From Nitrosomonas eutropha (GTDB lineage Bacteria > Pseudomonadota > Gammaproteobacteria > Burkholderiales > Nitrosomonadaceae), in NCBI RefSeq assembly GCF_900116685.1, contig NZ_FPBL01000005.1, forward strand, positions 1 through 64,000: a DNA stretch of 64,000 nt, in the 5' to 3' direction. Of the stretch, positions 29,107 through 39,366 are shown piece by piece (positions within the stretch are counted from its first letter, which is position 1; each line of letters starts with the position of its first letter). The position numbers were made by a program, and so were the translations under genes. Below the pieces are notes generated by a model. It did not search any database and was not told where the DNA came from. It worked only from the letters and a program-made list of their open reading frames with translations.

Positions 29107-29167
29107 GTTTGTGTATTCAATTCAAGGCAAACAGAGCACCATAACTATGAAATCGGGGGATTTTCAA

Positions 29168-30406
29168 ATGAGTAAAGTCAAGGAAGGCAAGAACATGATT
29201 GTCGGTCTTGATATCGGCACATCGAAAATCGTGGCTATTGTCGCCGAAATAAAGCCCGAGGGTGGTTTCGAGATTATTGGTCTGGGTAGTCATCCCTCGC
29301 GAGGTCTGAAAAAAGGCGTAGTGGTCAATATTGAAGCAACCGTCAACGCCATTCAGCGTGCACTTGAAGAAGTTGAACTGATGGCGGGTTGCCGGATTAG
29401 CGAAGTATATGCCGGGATTGCCGGTAGCCATATCAAGAGCTTTAATTCACACGGCATGGTGGCGATCAAAGATAAGGAAGTCACCCAAGCGGATGTGGAT
29501 AAAGTAATGGAAACCGCCAAAGCGGTCAATATTCCGACTGATCAGCAAATACTGCACATTCTGCAACAGGAATTTATTATCGATGGCCAGGAAGATGTGC
29601 GCGAACCAGTCGGGATGAGTGGTATCCGGCTGGAAGTCAAAGTTCACATCGTAACCGGAGCAGTATCCGCCGCCCAGAATATTGCCAAATGCATCAATCG
29701 TTGCGGATTGGACGTGCGGGATCTTATCCTGCAACCGCTGGCTTCGGCTACAGCCGTGCTTTCCGAGGACGAAAAGGATTTGGGTGTATGTCTGGTCGAT
29801 ATCGGTGGCGGAACGACTGATATTGCTGTTTTTACAGATGGCTCCATACGGCACACTGCAGTGATCCCGGTGGCTGGCGATCAGATCACTAATGACATTG
29901 CCATGGCGTTGCGCACTCCGACAAAAGATGCAGAGGATATCAAATGCCGTTATGGCACTGCCTTACGCACGCTGGCTGATATCCGAGAAATGGTTGAAGT
30001 CCCGGATGTGGGCAATCGTGGCGCCCGCCCATTATCACGACAAACCCTGGCCGAAGTTATCGAACCACGTGTAGAAGAGCTCTATTTACTGATTCAGGCA
30101 GAGTTGAGGCGTAGCGGGTTTGAGCAGCTGCTTTCATCGGGCATTGTTATCACTGGTGGCAGCAGTTCCATGCTGGGTATGGTTGAACTGGGAGAAGAGA
30201 TTTTTCATATGCCCGTTCGGCTCGGGCTGCCCGTCTATAACGGCAGCCTGGAAGAAGTTGTACGGACACCAAGATACTCGACTGCCATCGGCCTGGTGAT
30301 GACAGGTATGGAAGATCATCTTCACCATCATCAGGCAAAACTGAAAAGTGGTTCCACCAGACAGATTTTGGCAAAAATGAAAGGCTGGTTTCAGGAAAAT
30401 TTCTAA
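29168..30406 (+). CDS. ftsA: Cell division protein FtsA
   Basis: Actin-like ATPase that anchors FtsZ to the membrane. The ATG at 29168 with GGGGGA upstream gives 412 residues; a longer frame from 29075 overlaps ftsQ and is rejected. Visible are the first phosphate loop IVGLDIGTSKIVAIVAE, the second DIGGGTTDIAVF near 205-216 and the adenosine motif ITGGSSSMLG near 327-336. The C-terminal amphipathic membrane-targeting helix reads ILAKMKGWFQENF. ftsZ follows after 67 bases. Confidence 0.96.
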   Translation: MSKVKEGKNMIVGLDIGTSKIVAIVAEIKPEGGFEIIGLGSHPSRGLKKGVVVNIEATVNAIQRALEEVELMAGCRISEVYAGIAGSHIKSFNSHGMVAIKDKEVTQADVDKVMETAKAVNIPTDQQILHILQQEFIIDGQEDVREPVGMSGIRLEVKVHIVTGAVSAAQNIAKCINRCGLDVRDLILQPLASATAVLSEDEKDLGVCLVDIGGGTTDIAVFTDGSIRHTAVIPVAGDQITNDIAMALRTPTKDAEDIKCRYGTALRTLADIREMVEVPDVGNRGARPLSRQTLAEVIEPRVEELYLLIQAELRRSGFEQLLSSGIVITGGSSSMLGMVELGEEIFHMPVRLGLPVYNGSLEEVVRTPRYSTAIGLVMTGMEDHLHHHQAKLKSGSTRQILAKMKGWFQENF

Positions 30407-30473
30407 ATTGGATTTAAAGAGTTCTGTTAGCAAAATATTGTTTGAAAATTCACCATGCAAGAGGAGAAATGTA

Positions 30474-31622
30474 ATGTTTGAGATCACAAATAGCGAATCC
30501 CTGGAAGCTGTCATCAAAGTCATAGGTATTGGCGGATGTGGTGGCAACGCCGTGGATCATATGATTCGCAACGAGGTTAAAGGTGTCGAATTTATTTGCA
30601 TGAATACTGATGCACAAGCATTGCAAGGCAGCCTTGCACAAACCGCAATACAACTGGGTACAAGCGTTACCCGGGGGCTGGGCGCTGGTGCCAATCCGGA
30701 TATTGGTAAGGAGGCTGCACTGGAAGATCGGGATCGTATCGCCGAAATCGTTCAAGGTGCCGACATGCTGTTCATTACTGCCGGAATGGGAGGTGGTACC
30801 GGTACAGGCGCTGCTCCGGTTGTTGCTCAAATTGCCAAGGAAATGGGTATTTTGACCGTTGCAGTCGTCAGCAAACCATTCTCTTTTGAGGGTAAACGTT
30901 TGAAAGCTGCGCAGGCTGGAATGGAAGCATTGGCAGAACACGTTGATTCACTGATCGTTATTCCGAATGACAAGCTGATGAAAGTACTGGGAAATGATAT
31001 CAGCATGCTGGATGCCTTCAAGGCGGCAAATGATGTGTTGTATGGTGCTGTAGCAGGAATCGCAGAAGTTATTAATTGCCCGGGGCTGGTTAACGTGGAC
31101 TTTGCCGACGTTAAAACCGTCATGTCCGAAATGGGTATGGCCATGATGGGTTCTGCAGCTGCCGGCGGTGTTGATCGTGCACGCATGGCCGCAGAAGAGG
31201 CTGTTGCCAGTCCACTGCTCGAAGAAATCACTTTAACGGGAGCACGCGGAGTACTGGTCAACATCACCGCCAGTTCAGCCATGAAAATGCGTGAAGTACA
31301 GGAAGTTATGGATACCGTCAAAAAAATGACGGCTGAAGATGCAACCGTAATTGTTGGTACAGTTATTGACGAGAATATGGGTGACAGTCTGCGTGTCACA
31401 CTCGTTGCAACGGGACTTGGCAATATTTCCCAGCAATCCCAGAGACCCATGACCATCATCCATACCCGTACCGGTACTGATGACAGAGTATCCTCTCATC
31501 AGGTAGATGAGCCCGCTGTAATGAGAACCGGAAGAAGAAGCAACGCCGCTGTAACTGCCATGCAGCAAGCAGGAATGGATCCGATGGATATTCCTGCCTT
31601 CCTTAGAAAACAGGCTGACTAA
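30474..31622 (+). CDS. ftsZ: Cell division GTPase FtsZ
   Basis: Tubulin-like GTPase that forms the Z ring. The ATG at 30474, with GAGGAG upstream, gives 382 residues opening MFEITNSESLEAVIKVIGIG. The tubulin signature GGGTGTGAAP is at 107-116 and the T7 catalytic loop around NVDFADVKTVM near 207. The C-terminal peptide DIPAFLRKQAD, which binds FtsA and other partners, is intact after a short linker. Last gene of the dcw cluster; lpxC, which often follows, is absent here. Confidence 0.97.
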   Translation: MFEITNSESLEAVIKVIGIGGCGGNAVDHMIRNEVKGVEFICMNTDAQALQGSLAQTAIQLGTSVTRGLGAGANPDIGKEAALEDRDRIAEIVQGADMLFITAGMGGGTGTGAAPVVAQIAKEMGILTVAVVSKPFSFEGKRLKAAQAGMEALAEHVDSLIVIPNDKLMKVLGNDISMLDAFKAANDVLYGAVAGIAEVINCPGLVNVDFADVKTVMSEMGMAMMGSAAAGGVDRARMAAEEAVASPLLEEITLTGARGVLVNITASSAMKMREVQEVMDTVKKMTAEDATVIVGTVIDENMGDSLRVTLVATGLGNISQQSQRPMTIIHTRTGTDDRVSSHQVDEPAVMRTGRRSNAAVTAMQQAGMDPMDIPAFLRKQAD

Positions 31623-31688
31623 AGATCCTCTAATAGAGATATTTCAACTATAAGCAATCTGCATTTTTATATTTTATGACGCTTGTCG

Positions 31689-31734
31689 GGCTGCCTCTTC
31701 GGAGACGGCCTGGTAGCATCTTCAATGCTGCCAG
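31689..31734 (+). other. Two back-to-back hairpins after ftsZ
   Basis: The first stem pairs 31689-31697 with 31702-31710 around a TTCG tetraloop, with one mismatch. The second pairs 31710-31719 with 31725-31734 (CTGGTAGCAT against ATGCTGCCAG, one G-U) around a five-base loop. They lie between convergent ftsZ and the small minus-strand gene. There is no T-run, so this is not a standard intrinsic terminator. It may stabilise or end the ftsZ message by another route. Confidence 0.4.
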
Positions 31735-31765
31735 TAGACAGGCATCAATCAGATTGATCGATAAA

Positions 31766-32017
31766 TCAGTTTTCTCGGGGAAATAGACGTTCGTGGATTT
31801 CTTTCAGTTTGTCCAACTCCAGGATAACTTCAAATGAAAAACCAGCTCGATCTCGCCCTTTTTCTGTAACCAGCAATTTCTCCAGATAAAGAGAAAATTC
31901 TGCGTAACCCCACAATAGCTTGAGCTGATCCGCAACCCTTGGATAGTCTCTGTCAAGAATTGATTCCTGGCTACCCAGAAAAGCGGCAAATTCTTTTAGA
32001 GTGCTTTTCAGCGTCAT
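31766..32017 (-). CDS. Small conserved-looking protein of unknown function
   Basis: An 83-residue soluble protein, mostly helical, with no membrane segment or cysteine. It begins MTLKSTLKEFAAFLGSQESI and ends ELDKLKEIHERLFPREN, suggesting two or three amphipathic helices with a coiled-coil tendency near the end. A very good ribosome binding site (AAAGGAG) stands before the ATG at 32017, which is the main reason to trust it. I do not recognise the family. Convergent with ftsZ and divergent from pstC. Confidence 0.65.
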   Translation of the reverse strand: MTLKSTLKEFAAFLGSQESILDRDYPRVADQLKLLWGYAEFSLYLEKLLVTEKGRDRAGFSFEVILELDKLKEIHERLFPREN

Positions 32018-32251
32018 AAACGTACTCCTTTCAAACTTCCAACAAGGTGGTTATTTTGCAGTATCGGCTTGAGCCTATTACGGGTTTAGCCGTTTGTAAC
32101 TGAATATGTCATACACCTGCGAAGTAACTCGCAGTACCAGCTGGTAATATCAACCGCTATTTTGTTCTTCATTTTCATATTTTCATCAAATTGTAATAAT
32201 TGGTTTCTAAAATTAAAATAAATTTCTTCAACATAACCGGCTTGCTATTTC
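32018..32251. other. Divergent intergenic region before pstC
   Basis: About 230 AT-rich bases that should hold the pst promoter. I looked for a PhoB box (two CTGTCAT-like repeats 11 bases apart) and saw no good copy. No repeat or RNA gene is evident. Confidence 0.35.
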
Positions 32252-33187
32252 ATGGTTAGAGTGCCTGTTCCAGCTATCAGTCATCCACCCAAAAGTCTAC
32301 GTCGCAACCACAAACGCCATCTGAAAGAGCGAATAATAGAGCTGCTGCTGTTTTTAGCAGCTTCCTTTTCTGTTTTTATTACGTTCGCGATTATTTACCT
32401 GCTGATCTCAGAGTCACTGGTATTTTTCGAGCATGTTTCCCTCTGGGATTTTTTGACCGATACGCAATGGACACCGCTGTTTGACGATGCTCATTACGGA
32501 ATTCTTCCTCTCGTTTCCGGAACAGCCGTCAGTTCGCTGGTCGCGCTTGCTATTGCCCTTCCTTTCGGCACGATCATTGCCATCTATCTCTCAGAATTTG
32601 CCCCCTTTGCGGTGAGGGAGATCGCCAAGCCATTTCTTGAGCTGCTTGGCGGTATTCCAACAGTCGTTTACGGATATTTTGCGTTACTGTTCGTTACTCC
32701 CATGCTGCAAACCATCTTTCCGAATCTGCCTGGTTTCAGTCTTTTATCTGCAGGGCTGGTGATGGGAATTATGATTATCCCCTACGTCAGCTCAATGACG
32801 GAAGATGCCATGCGTTCTGTACCCATGCATCTGCGAGAGGGTTCCTATGCTATCGGTGCCACACGCTTCCAAACAGCTGCCAAGGTGGTAATGCCCGCTT
32901 CACTATCCGGCATTGCTGCCGCCTATATCCTTGGTATTTCCCGCGCAGTCGGGGAAACCATGGTGGTTGCAATCGCAGCAGGTATGCAGCCGAATCTGGT
33001 ATGGAATCCCATGGAACCCGCTGCGACCATTACCACTTACATCGTGCAGGTCAGTCTGGGTGATCTGCCGCATGGCAGCGTAGGGTATCAAACCATTTTT
33101 GCTGCGGGATTAACGCTGCTCTTGTTAACGCTGATTTTCAATATCCTGGGGCATCTGCTGCGTAAGCGATTCCGGGAAGTTTATTGA
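32252..33187 (+). CDS. pstC: Phosphate ABC transporter permease PstC
   Basis: One of the two channel subunits of the high-affinity phosphate importer. The 311-residue protein has six predicted membrane helices, the PstC-type periplasmic segment (LWDFLTDTQWTP), ELLGGIPTVVYGYFALLFVTP near 130-150 and the ATPase-docking loop REGSYAIGATRFQTAAKVVMP near 194-214. Followed by pstA after 73 bases and then pstB. No pstS binding-protein gene precedes it, which is unusual. Confidence 0.94.
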   Translation: MVRVPVPAISHPPKSLRRNHKRHLKERIIELLLFLAASFSVFITFAIIYLLISESLVFFEHVSLWDFLTDTQWTPLFDDAHYGILPLVSGTAVSSLVALAIALPFGTIIAIYLSEFAPFAVREIAKPFLELLGGIPTVVYGYFALLFVTPMLQTIFPNLPGFSLLSAGLVMGIMIIPYVSSMTEDAMRSVPMHLREGSYAIGATRFQTAAKVVMPASLSGIAAAYILGISRAVGETMVVAIAAGMQPNLVWNPMEPAATITTYIVQVSLGDLPHGSVGYQTIFAAGLTLLLLTLIFNILGHLLRKRFREVY

Positions 33188-33260
33188 TACGCCATGATTC
33201 ATTCACAGTCGCTACCAGGTACTGACAGCGCATGCAGAATGATTTAATTCACTGACACCC

Positions 33261-34187
33261 ATGAATAACACAAACAATATTAATGAAATTCGCACCATTA
33301 TTGCCCGCCACAAACGCTGGGATCTGCTGGCGCTGGTAGCAGGTATCATCGCACTGATGATCGCTGTTCTGACATTTATTGCATTGTTTGGCAACATGGT
33401 GATCGACGGAATGCCTCGTCTGACTTGGGAATTTTTCACCTCTTTTCCATCTCGCAAGCCAGAAATTGCTGGGATTCTTTCTGCATGGGTCGGTACGACA
33501 CTGGTCATGCTGGTAACGGCAGTAGCCGCTGTTCCCCTTGGCGTAGCAGCCGGTGTCTATCTTGAGGAGTACGCACCGAAAAATTTTATTACCGAAATTA
33601 TTGAAATTAATGTTACCAATCTGGCAGGGGTACCTTCCATCATTTACGGCTTGCTGGCACTGGGATTATTCGTTTATCAGCTTGGACTTGGGCAGAGTAT
33701 CCTTGCAGCCGGATTAACGCTTGCGCTGCTGATCCTGCCAATTGTCATTGTGGCAACACGTGAAGCGATCCGATCCATCCCTGTGACTATTCGTGAAGGC
33801 GCTTATGCGCTGGGCGCAACCAAATGGCAAACGGTTGCAGATCATGTATTGCCCTATTCTGCCGCTGGCATTCTGACTGGTATCATTATCGGACTGGCGC
33901 GGGCGATCGGAGAAACAGCGCCGATCATCACTATCGGTGCACTGACATTTATCGCTTTTCTGCCTCCATCCCCTGTTCAGGATCAATTTCCGTTTCTGTC
34001 CTTCGAGTGGTTAATGGAGCCGTTTACAGTCATGCCCATCCAAATGTTCAACTGGATCTCAAGACCCCAGGAAGCTTTCCAGCATAATGCTGCTGCAGCC
34101 GGCTTGGTGCTGGTCCTCATGACATTATTGATGAACGGGTTGGCTATCTATCTGCGCTACCATCTGCGTAAAAAAATTAAGTGGTAA
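33261..34187 (+). CDS. pstA: Phosphate ABC transporter permease PstA
   Basis: Second channel subunit of the phosphate importer, inner membrane. The 308-residue protein shows LTWEFFTSFPSRKPEIAGIL, the NLAGVPSIIYGLLALGLFVY motif near 116-135, the docking loop REGAYALGATKWQTVADHVLP near 177-197 and the GLARAIGETAPIITIGA segment. pstB follows after 9 bases, so the three genes are one operon. Confidence 0.94.
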   Translation: MNNTNNINEIRTIIARHKRWDLLALVAGIIALMIAVLTFIALFGNMVIDGMPRLTWEFFTSFPSRKPEIAGILSAWVGTTLVMLVTAVAAVPLGVAAGVYLEEYAPKNFITEIIEINVTNLAGVPSIIYGLLALGLFVYQLGLGQSILAAGLTLALLILPIVIVATREAIRSIPVTIREGAYALGATKWQTVADHVLPYSAAGILTGIIIGLARAIGETAPIITIGALTFIAFLPPSPVQDQFPFLSFEWLMEPFTVMPIQMFNWISRPQEAFQHNAAAAGLVLVLMTLLMNGLAIYLRYHLRKKIKW

Positions 34188-34196
34188 ATCAAAGTT

Positions 34197-34994
34197 ATGC
34201 AAATATTTAAACCCGCCAATGCTGCTTCTCCAACTGCTCAAAAGGCAGCAGTTAATAAACTGAACTTCTATTACGGAGGTTATCAGGCACTTAAGAATAT
34301 TAATATGGTGGTTCATGAAAAGCAGGTAACTGCCTTGATCGGGCCATCAGGCTGTGGCAAATCAACTTTTCTGCGGTGCTTTAACCGCATGCATGATCTT
34401 TACCCACATAACCATTACGAAGGTGAGATTCTCCTGTACCCGGACAACGAAAATATTCTCTCACCCGAGGTTGATCCAATCGAAGTCAGAATGCGGATCA
34501 GTATGGTATTTCAAAAACCTAATCCCTTCCCTAAATCAATTTTTGAAAATGTAGCCTATGGCCTCAGGATAAGAGGCGTCAAGCGTCGCTCAATTCTGGA
34601 AGAAAGAGTAGAAAATGCGCTACGTAATGCCGCCTTATGGGGGGAAGTCAAAGATCGGCTGGGAGATCTCGCATTTAATCTTTCAGGGGGTCAGCAACAA
34701 CGATTGTGCATCGCACGCGCACTAGCAACCGATCCAGAAATTCTGTTGTTCGATGAACCCACTTCTGCACTGGATCCAATCGCAACTGCCAGTATCGAAG
34801 AATTGATTTCAGATATCAGAAATAAAGTAACGATTCTGATTGTGACTCATAACATGCAGCAGGCAGCCAGAGTTTCGGACTACACTGCCTACATGTATAT
34901 GGGGGAATTAATTGAATTTGGCGCTACTGACAATATCTTTATCAAGCCAAAAAACAAACAGACAGAGGATTACATAACCGGTCGGTTCGGTTAG
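34197..34994 (+). CDS. pstB: Phosphate ABC transporter ATPase PstB
   Basis: Energises phosphate import. The 265-residue protein has the PstB-specific Walker [18 protein letters not shown] near 50-66, [20 protein letters not shown], signature [15 protein letters not shown] near 163-177 and Walker [13 protein letters not shown]. The family's ITGRFG end is present. No phoU follows; the next gene is convergent hemB. Confidence 0.96.
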   Translation: MQIFKPANAASPTAQKAAVNKLNFYYGGYQALKNINMVVHEKQVTALIGPSGCGKSTFLRCFNRMHDLYPHNHYEGEILLYPDNENILSPEVDPIEVRMRISMVFQKPNPFPKSIFENVAYGLRIRGVKRRSILEERVENALRNAALWGEVKDRLGDLAFNLSGGQQQRLCIARALATDPEILLFDEPTSALDPIATASIEELISDIRNKVTILIVTHNMQQAARVSDYTAYMYMGELIEFGATDNIFIKPKNKQTEDYITGRFG

Positions 34995-35111
34995 GGAAAT
35001 TCCTATTTTTTATGTCCGTGATATTTCTTTGAAGTTTTATCAACTTTCTGGAGCATTCACAAAGGTTGAATCAGCTGATACTGATGCTACCGCAACTTCG
35101 ATAATCTGGCT

Positions 35112-36175
<1,064 letters not shown>

Positions 36176-36189
36176 TCTCTTATTAAATA

Positions 36190-36294
36190 GGTGGTTGTTG
36201 ATAACTGCCTCTCGCCTTCCCTCCCTGAGGCGAGGCCTTACAAGCAAGGCGATTCTCCCCGGCTTAATCCCCTTTAGCCGGGGTTTTTTTTTGA
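36190..36294 (+). ncRNA. Candidate small RNA between hemB and engB
   Basis: About 100 bases on the plus strand, opposite to both flanking genes, with two hairpins. The first is CTCGCCT with AGGCGAG around a ten-base loop. The last is a GC-rich stem (CCCCGGCT with AGCCGGGG) followed by nine Ts. A terminator pointing this way needs a plus-strand transcript, and no protein gene lies in that direction. It would end inside the antisense of the engB 3' end. No strong promoter was found; a possible minus 10 is TATTAA near 36180. It could be a small RNA, or antisense control of engB/hemB. Confidence 0.35.
36257..36292 (+). terminator. Intrinsic terminator, plus strand
   Basis: An eight-base perfect GC stem (36257-36264 with 36276-36283), an 11-base loop and nine Ts at 36284-36292. 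On the minus strand the T-run is missing after the stem, so it acts only on rightward transcription. The stem overlaps the engB stop codon. Confidence 0.75.
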
Positions 36295-36935
36295 TCACTG
36301 ATTTTACCGTTATTCAACCGCTGTATTCCAGCCCCTCCCTCATCAAACCAGTCTTGCAACAACCTGGAAGCCTCTTCTGCTCCCTCAGAGGTTGAACTGG
36401 AAAAAATTTGAACTGTACAGCCAGAGTAACTAACAGATAAGAACTGCCTGACCTCATCCAATACCGCGAGCGCCTTACTCCGGCTTAGCTTGTCAGCTTT
36501 GGTCAGCAGAACATGCACCAATTTCCCCGTTTGCGCAAACCATTCCAGCATCTGTAAATCCAGCTTGGTCAGCGGATGGCGTATATCCATGATCAGTATC
36601 ATACCGTACAACGCCTGACGAGTTTGCAGGTAGGTGCTCAGCAAATGTACCCAGTGCTGACGAATGGCTAGAGGTACTTGTGCATAACCGTATCCTGGAA
36701 GATCAACCATGAAACGCTCCTCTCCGAGCCGGAAAAAATTAATATGTTGCGTCCGGCCAGGTGTTTTGCTGGTAAAAGCAAACCGCCCTCTCCCCACCAA
36801 CGTATTGATCGCGCTTGATTTTCCTGCATTTGAACGACCGACAAAAGCAATCTCAACACCAGTCGCTTGCGGTAAGTCCTTGAGATGGTTGACTGTCGTG
36901 TAGAATTCAGCGTACCTAAAAAGCGGGTGTACCAT
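36264..36935 (-). CDS. engB: Ribosome biogenesis GTPase EngB (YihA)
   Basis: Essential small GTPase needed for 50S subunit assembly. The 223-residue protein has G1 [13 protein letters not shown] near 32-44, the switch segment with G2 ([13 protein letters not shown]), G3 DLPGYG near 79-84, G4 LTKADK near 145-150 and a G5-like SSSTSEG near 180. The tail of about 20 residues is charged. It lies 18 bases downstream of coaX, so co-transcription is likely; its 3' end carries a terminator on the opposite strand. Confidence 0.95.
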   Translation of the reverse strand: MVHPLFRYAEFYTTVNHLKDLPQATGVEIAFVGRSNAGKSSAINTLVGRGRFAFTSKTPGRTQHINFFRLGEERFMVDLPGYGYAQVPLAIRQHWVHLLSTYLQTRQALYGMILIMDIRHPLTKLDLQMLEWFAQTGKLVHVLLTKADKLSRSKALAVLDEVRQFLSVSYSGCTVQIFSSSTSEGAEEASRLLQDWFDEGGAGIQRLNNGKISDQKKTPAKGD

Positions 36936-36953
36936 AATGCGTTGTCCTGATGT

Positions 36954-37724
36954 TTATTTTTTGTTGTAACCGGGATTGCCCGATTTCGCAATAATAGCCA
37001 GCCCCTCCAGCACCAGGCTATCGACAATCTGGTGAGGAATGTGAATATGCTGATCCAGCAGCGCAGCACCGCCTCCCGTCATGATAACTTCCATCAAGGT
37101 TTGGTTTTCCGAATAGCTGGAAAGCAGATGATACATTCGCTCCAGCGCACCGCTTAATGCCTGAATCATGCCGCTGTACAACGCATTTTCAGTATTAATC
37201 GGAAAATTCTGGAAGCAGCCGGAAACAGATACTGCTAATGTCCCAGCACGGCCTGTCAGTGCCTGTTTCATCGCATCCGGCCCAGGTACGATAATACCCC
37301 CCAGAAATTCACCCGTGGAGGACAGCGCATCGACTGTCATGGCAGTACCCACATCCACAACCAGGCACGCCCGTTGCACCCTGTACCAAGCGGCAATCAA
37401 TGCTGCCCAGCGATCACAGCCCAGCTGCTCCGGTTTGGCATAACGGCTGGTTACACCACATTGACTGGCACTTGCCGTGATCCACTGCGGCTGTACATAC
37501 CATGGTTTTAACAACGCTGTTAGATCGTCTGCAGCCTGTAATCCGGCCACATTGGAAATCAGCACTGATGCAGGTGCTGGTAGTACCGCCCAAGCTCGTT
37601 TCAGTACCATGCGTTCACTTTGCAGTGCACTGCCACGCACCAGCCACTGATCACCCGTGTGCAACCCCCATTTGATAGCAGTATTACCGGAATCAATCGC
37701 CAGCAGAAAAGAGGATACGTTCAT
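36954..37724 (-). CDS. coaX: Type III pantothenate kinase CoaX
   Basis: Phosphorylates pantothenate, the first step of coenzyme A synthesis; type III kinases belong to the ASKHA fold. The 256-residue protein has the phosphate motif [13 protein letters not shown] near 9-21, [14 protein letters not shown] near 95-108, [11 protein letters not shown] near 124-134 and [12 protein letters not shown] near 139-150. It sits between birA and engB; birA-coaX is a classic pairing. It complements coaD at 4.8 kb. Confidence 0.94.
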   Translation of the reverse strand: MNVSSFLLAIDSGNTAIKWGLHTGDQWLVRGSALQSERMVLKRAWAVLPAPASVLISNVAGLQAADDLTALLKPWYVQPQWITASASQCGVTSRYAKPEQLGCDRWAALIAAWYRVQRACLVVDVGTAMTVDALSSTGEFLGGIIVPGPDAMKQALTGRAGTLAVSVSGCFQNFPINTENALYSGMIQALSGALERMYHLLSSYSENQTLMEVIMTGGGAALLDQHIHIPHQIVDSLVLEGLAIIAKSGNPGYNKK

Positions 37725-37751
37725 TCAATTAGGGAATCTCTGATACCCGTA

Positions 37752-38741
37752 TCAGATCAGCCCGCGCAGAGAAACTTCTCCGCTTCTCAACTGCACAACA
37801 CCTGCCGGGGTATTGATCTGCAAGGCGCCATCGGGCGCAACACCGATTGCGATGCCATTTTTGATGGCACCATCTGGCAAACTAATCCGCACAGCCTTAT
37901 CCTGATAAGCATGATAACGCTCCCATTCCTCCGCAAAAGGCTCGAAACCATGCTGCTCAAATGTATCAAGTATCTTGACCAGCTCTTTCAACAAAATAGC
38001 CAACAGCCGATTTCTGTCCGGCATTTGCCCTGCAACACTGGCGACATCAGTTACCTTTTGATCAATCTGAGCTTTTGTAACGTTAGAGAGTCTAAGATTC
38101 AGCCCGATACCAATAATCACGGTACCCGGACTCAACATATCTCCATGCAGCTCGATCAGCACTCCTGCCAGCTTGTTGTAATCGGATAGCACATCATTCG
38201 GCCATTTCAGTGCAATGTCACGAATTCCGAATAATGTCAGTGCACGAACAATCGCCACACCCACCGCCAGGCTCAACCCGGAAAGAACATTGACTGCACA
38301 TTGTGATGGCCATAAAACGGAGAAAGTCAGGCTGTCTCCCAACCCTGATATCCATGTACGTCCGCGCCGCCCGCGTCCTTGCGTCTGTAACTCCGTAGCC
38401 AGAACCTGCTTTAATCTGCCAGCAGAAGCGCCCTGATCAATCACGCGCTGCAATAGTAGTGAATTAGTAGATTCAACAACTTCCACGATTTCTATTTGTA
38501 TGGAATCCGCATATTCGGCAAGATAGTGGCGTATTTGTTCACTGTCCAGCCATTGCGCTGGATTCAACCAGCGATACCCTCGACCACGAATCCTGTGTAT
38601 TACTAACCCGTAGCAATCCAGATCACTCAGCGCATTGGATATGCTGGTGCGGGAAACATTCAGTGCTTGGCCCAGTGCTGTACCGGAATGATAGTTTCCA
38701 TCACTCAGCATTCTCAGGATGGTAAATGCAAACGGATTCAT
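37752..38741 (-). CDS. birA: Bifunctional biotin ligase/biotin repressor BirA
   Basis: Attaches biotin to the AccB carrier and, in proteins of this build, represses biotin genes. The 329-residue protein has an N-terminal winged helix (LGQALNVSRTSISNALSDLDCYG, about 23-45), the biotin-AMP loop GRGRRGRTW at 122-130, LKWPNDVLSDYNKLAGVL near 200-217 and the C-terminal SH3-like domain. The helix-turn-helix makes regulation likely. accA, a partner in the biotin pathway, is at 55.7 kb. Confidence 0.95.
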   Translation of the reverse strand: MNPFAFTILRMLSDGNYHSGTALGQALNVSRTSISNALSDLDCYGLVIHRIRGRGYRWLNPAQWLDSEQIRHYLAEYADSIQIEIVEVVESTNSLLLQRVIDQGASAGRLKQVLATELQTQGRGRRGRTWISGLGDSLTFSVLWPSQCAVNVLSGLSLAVGVAIVRALTLFGIRDIALKWPNDVLSDYNKLAGVLIELHGDMLSPGTVIIGIGLNLRLSNVTKAQIDQKVTDVASVAGQMPDRNRLLAILLKELVKILDTFEQHGFEPFAEEWERYHAYQDKAVRISLPDGAIKNGIAIGVAPDGALQINTPAGVVQLRSGEVSLRGLI

Positions 38742-38838
38742 ATTAAATTTCCGGCCAACAACATCTCGTAGACACTACTGATTCATTCACTTCGAGCAAT
38801 CTTGCTGTTGTAGCTTTCCTGATCAGATATACCATAAC

Positions 38839-38866
38839 AAAAAAAGCGGATTACTCCGCTTTTTTT
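38839..38866. terminator. Bidirectional intrinsic terminator after smbP
   Basis: AGCGGA and TCCGCT pair around a four-base loop, flanked by seven As and seven Ts, so the structure works on both strands. On the minus strand it ends the smbP transcript before birA. Confidence 0.75.
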
Positions 38867-38930
38867 GCTGCTCGACATGCCTCCGGCAAAACTTATCAGC
38901 GGCACACCCCTCCTTGTAAATAAATCCGAC

Positions 38931-39278
38931 TTAACGCTCAGAAGCACGCAAGTGTTCGATAGCCTTCTGCACGCGTTTGGTAGCAACATCAACATGGCCT
39001 TCCTCAGCATGTTTGATGGCATCTTCCAGATATTTAATTCCATGAACAACATGCGCATTGGCCTCACCACTCTCACCAGCAGCCTTGGCGTGGGCCAAAC
39101 TTTCTTTTGCATGTTCCAGCAGTACGCTGGTATGTCCTTCTTTCCCATGTATCACGGCTTCATCAGCATGCTTCAGCGCCTCATCCACATGAACGGTATG
39201 TGAATCTGCATATACCTGCATGCTCAAGAACAATGCAGCAGCAAAGACTGTGATCATACTTATCAGAGTTCTTTTCAT
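38931..39278 (-). CDS. smbP: Small metal-binding protein SmbP, downstream copy
   Basis: A 115-residue periplasmic protein with a signal peptide ([20 protein letters not shown], cut after VYA). The mature part is a histidine-rich helical repeat: [53 protein letters not shown]. SmbP of Nitrosomonas europaea binds several Cu(II) ions and is thought to buffer or deliver copper. The ATG at 39278 has GAGGAG upstream; an earlier start at 39338 lacks a signal peptide. It lacks the HSGH-type tail of the other copy and has lost a few repeat histidines ([18 protein letters not shown]). Confidence 0.88.
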   Translation of the reverse strand: MKRTLISMITVFAAALFLSMQVYADSHTVHVDEALKHADEAVIHGKEGHTSVLLEHAKESLAHAKAAGESGEANAHVVHGIKYLEDAIKHAEEGHVDVATKRVQKAIEHLRASER

Positions 39279-39298
39279 AATAGCCTCTCCTCTTATGT

Positions 39299-39346
39299 AA
39301 GCTGACGTGCTTTCTATAAAATACATCAGAGGCAGCACGTCAGCTT
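39299..39346. repeat. Perfect 13-bp inverted repeat between the two smbP genes
   Basis: AAGCTGACGTGCT at 39299-39311 is exactly complementary to AGCACGTCAGCTT at 39334-39346, with a 22-base AT-rich loop. On the smbP transcript it folds 20 bases after the first stop and 20 bases before the next start. Without a T-run on the minus strand it looks more like a processing or stability element than a terminator, or it may be a protein-binding site. Confidence 0.6.
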
Positions 39347-39366
39347 TTCAATTTTCCGATATGATT

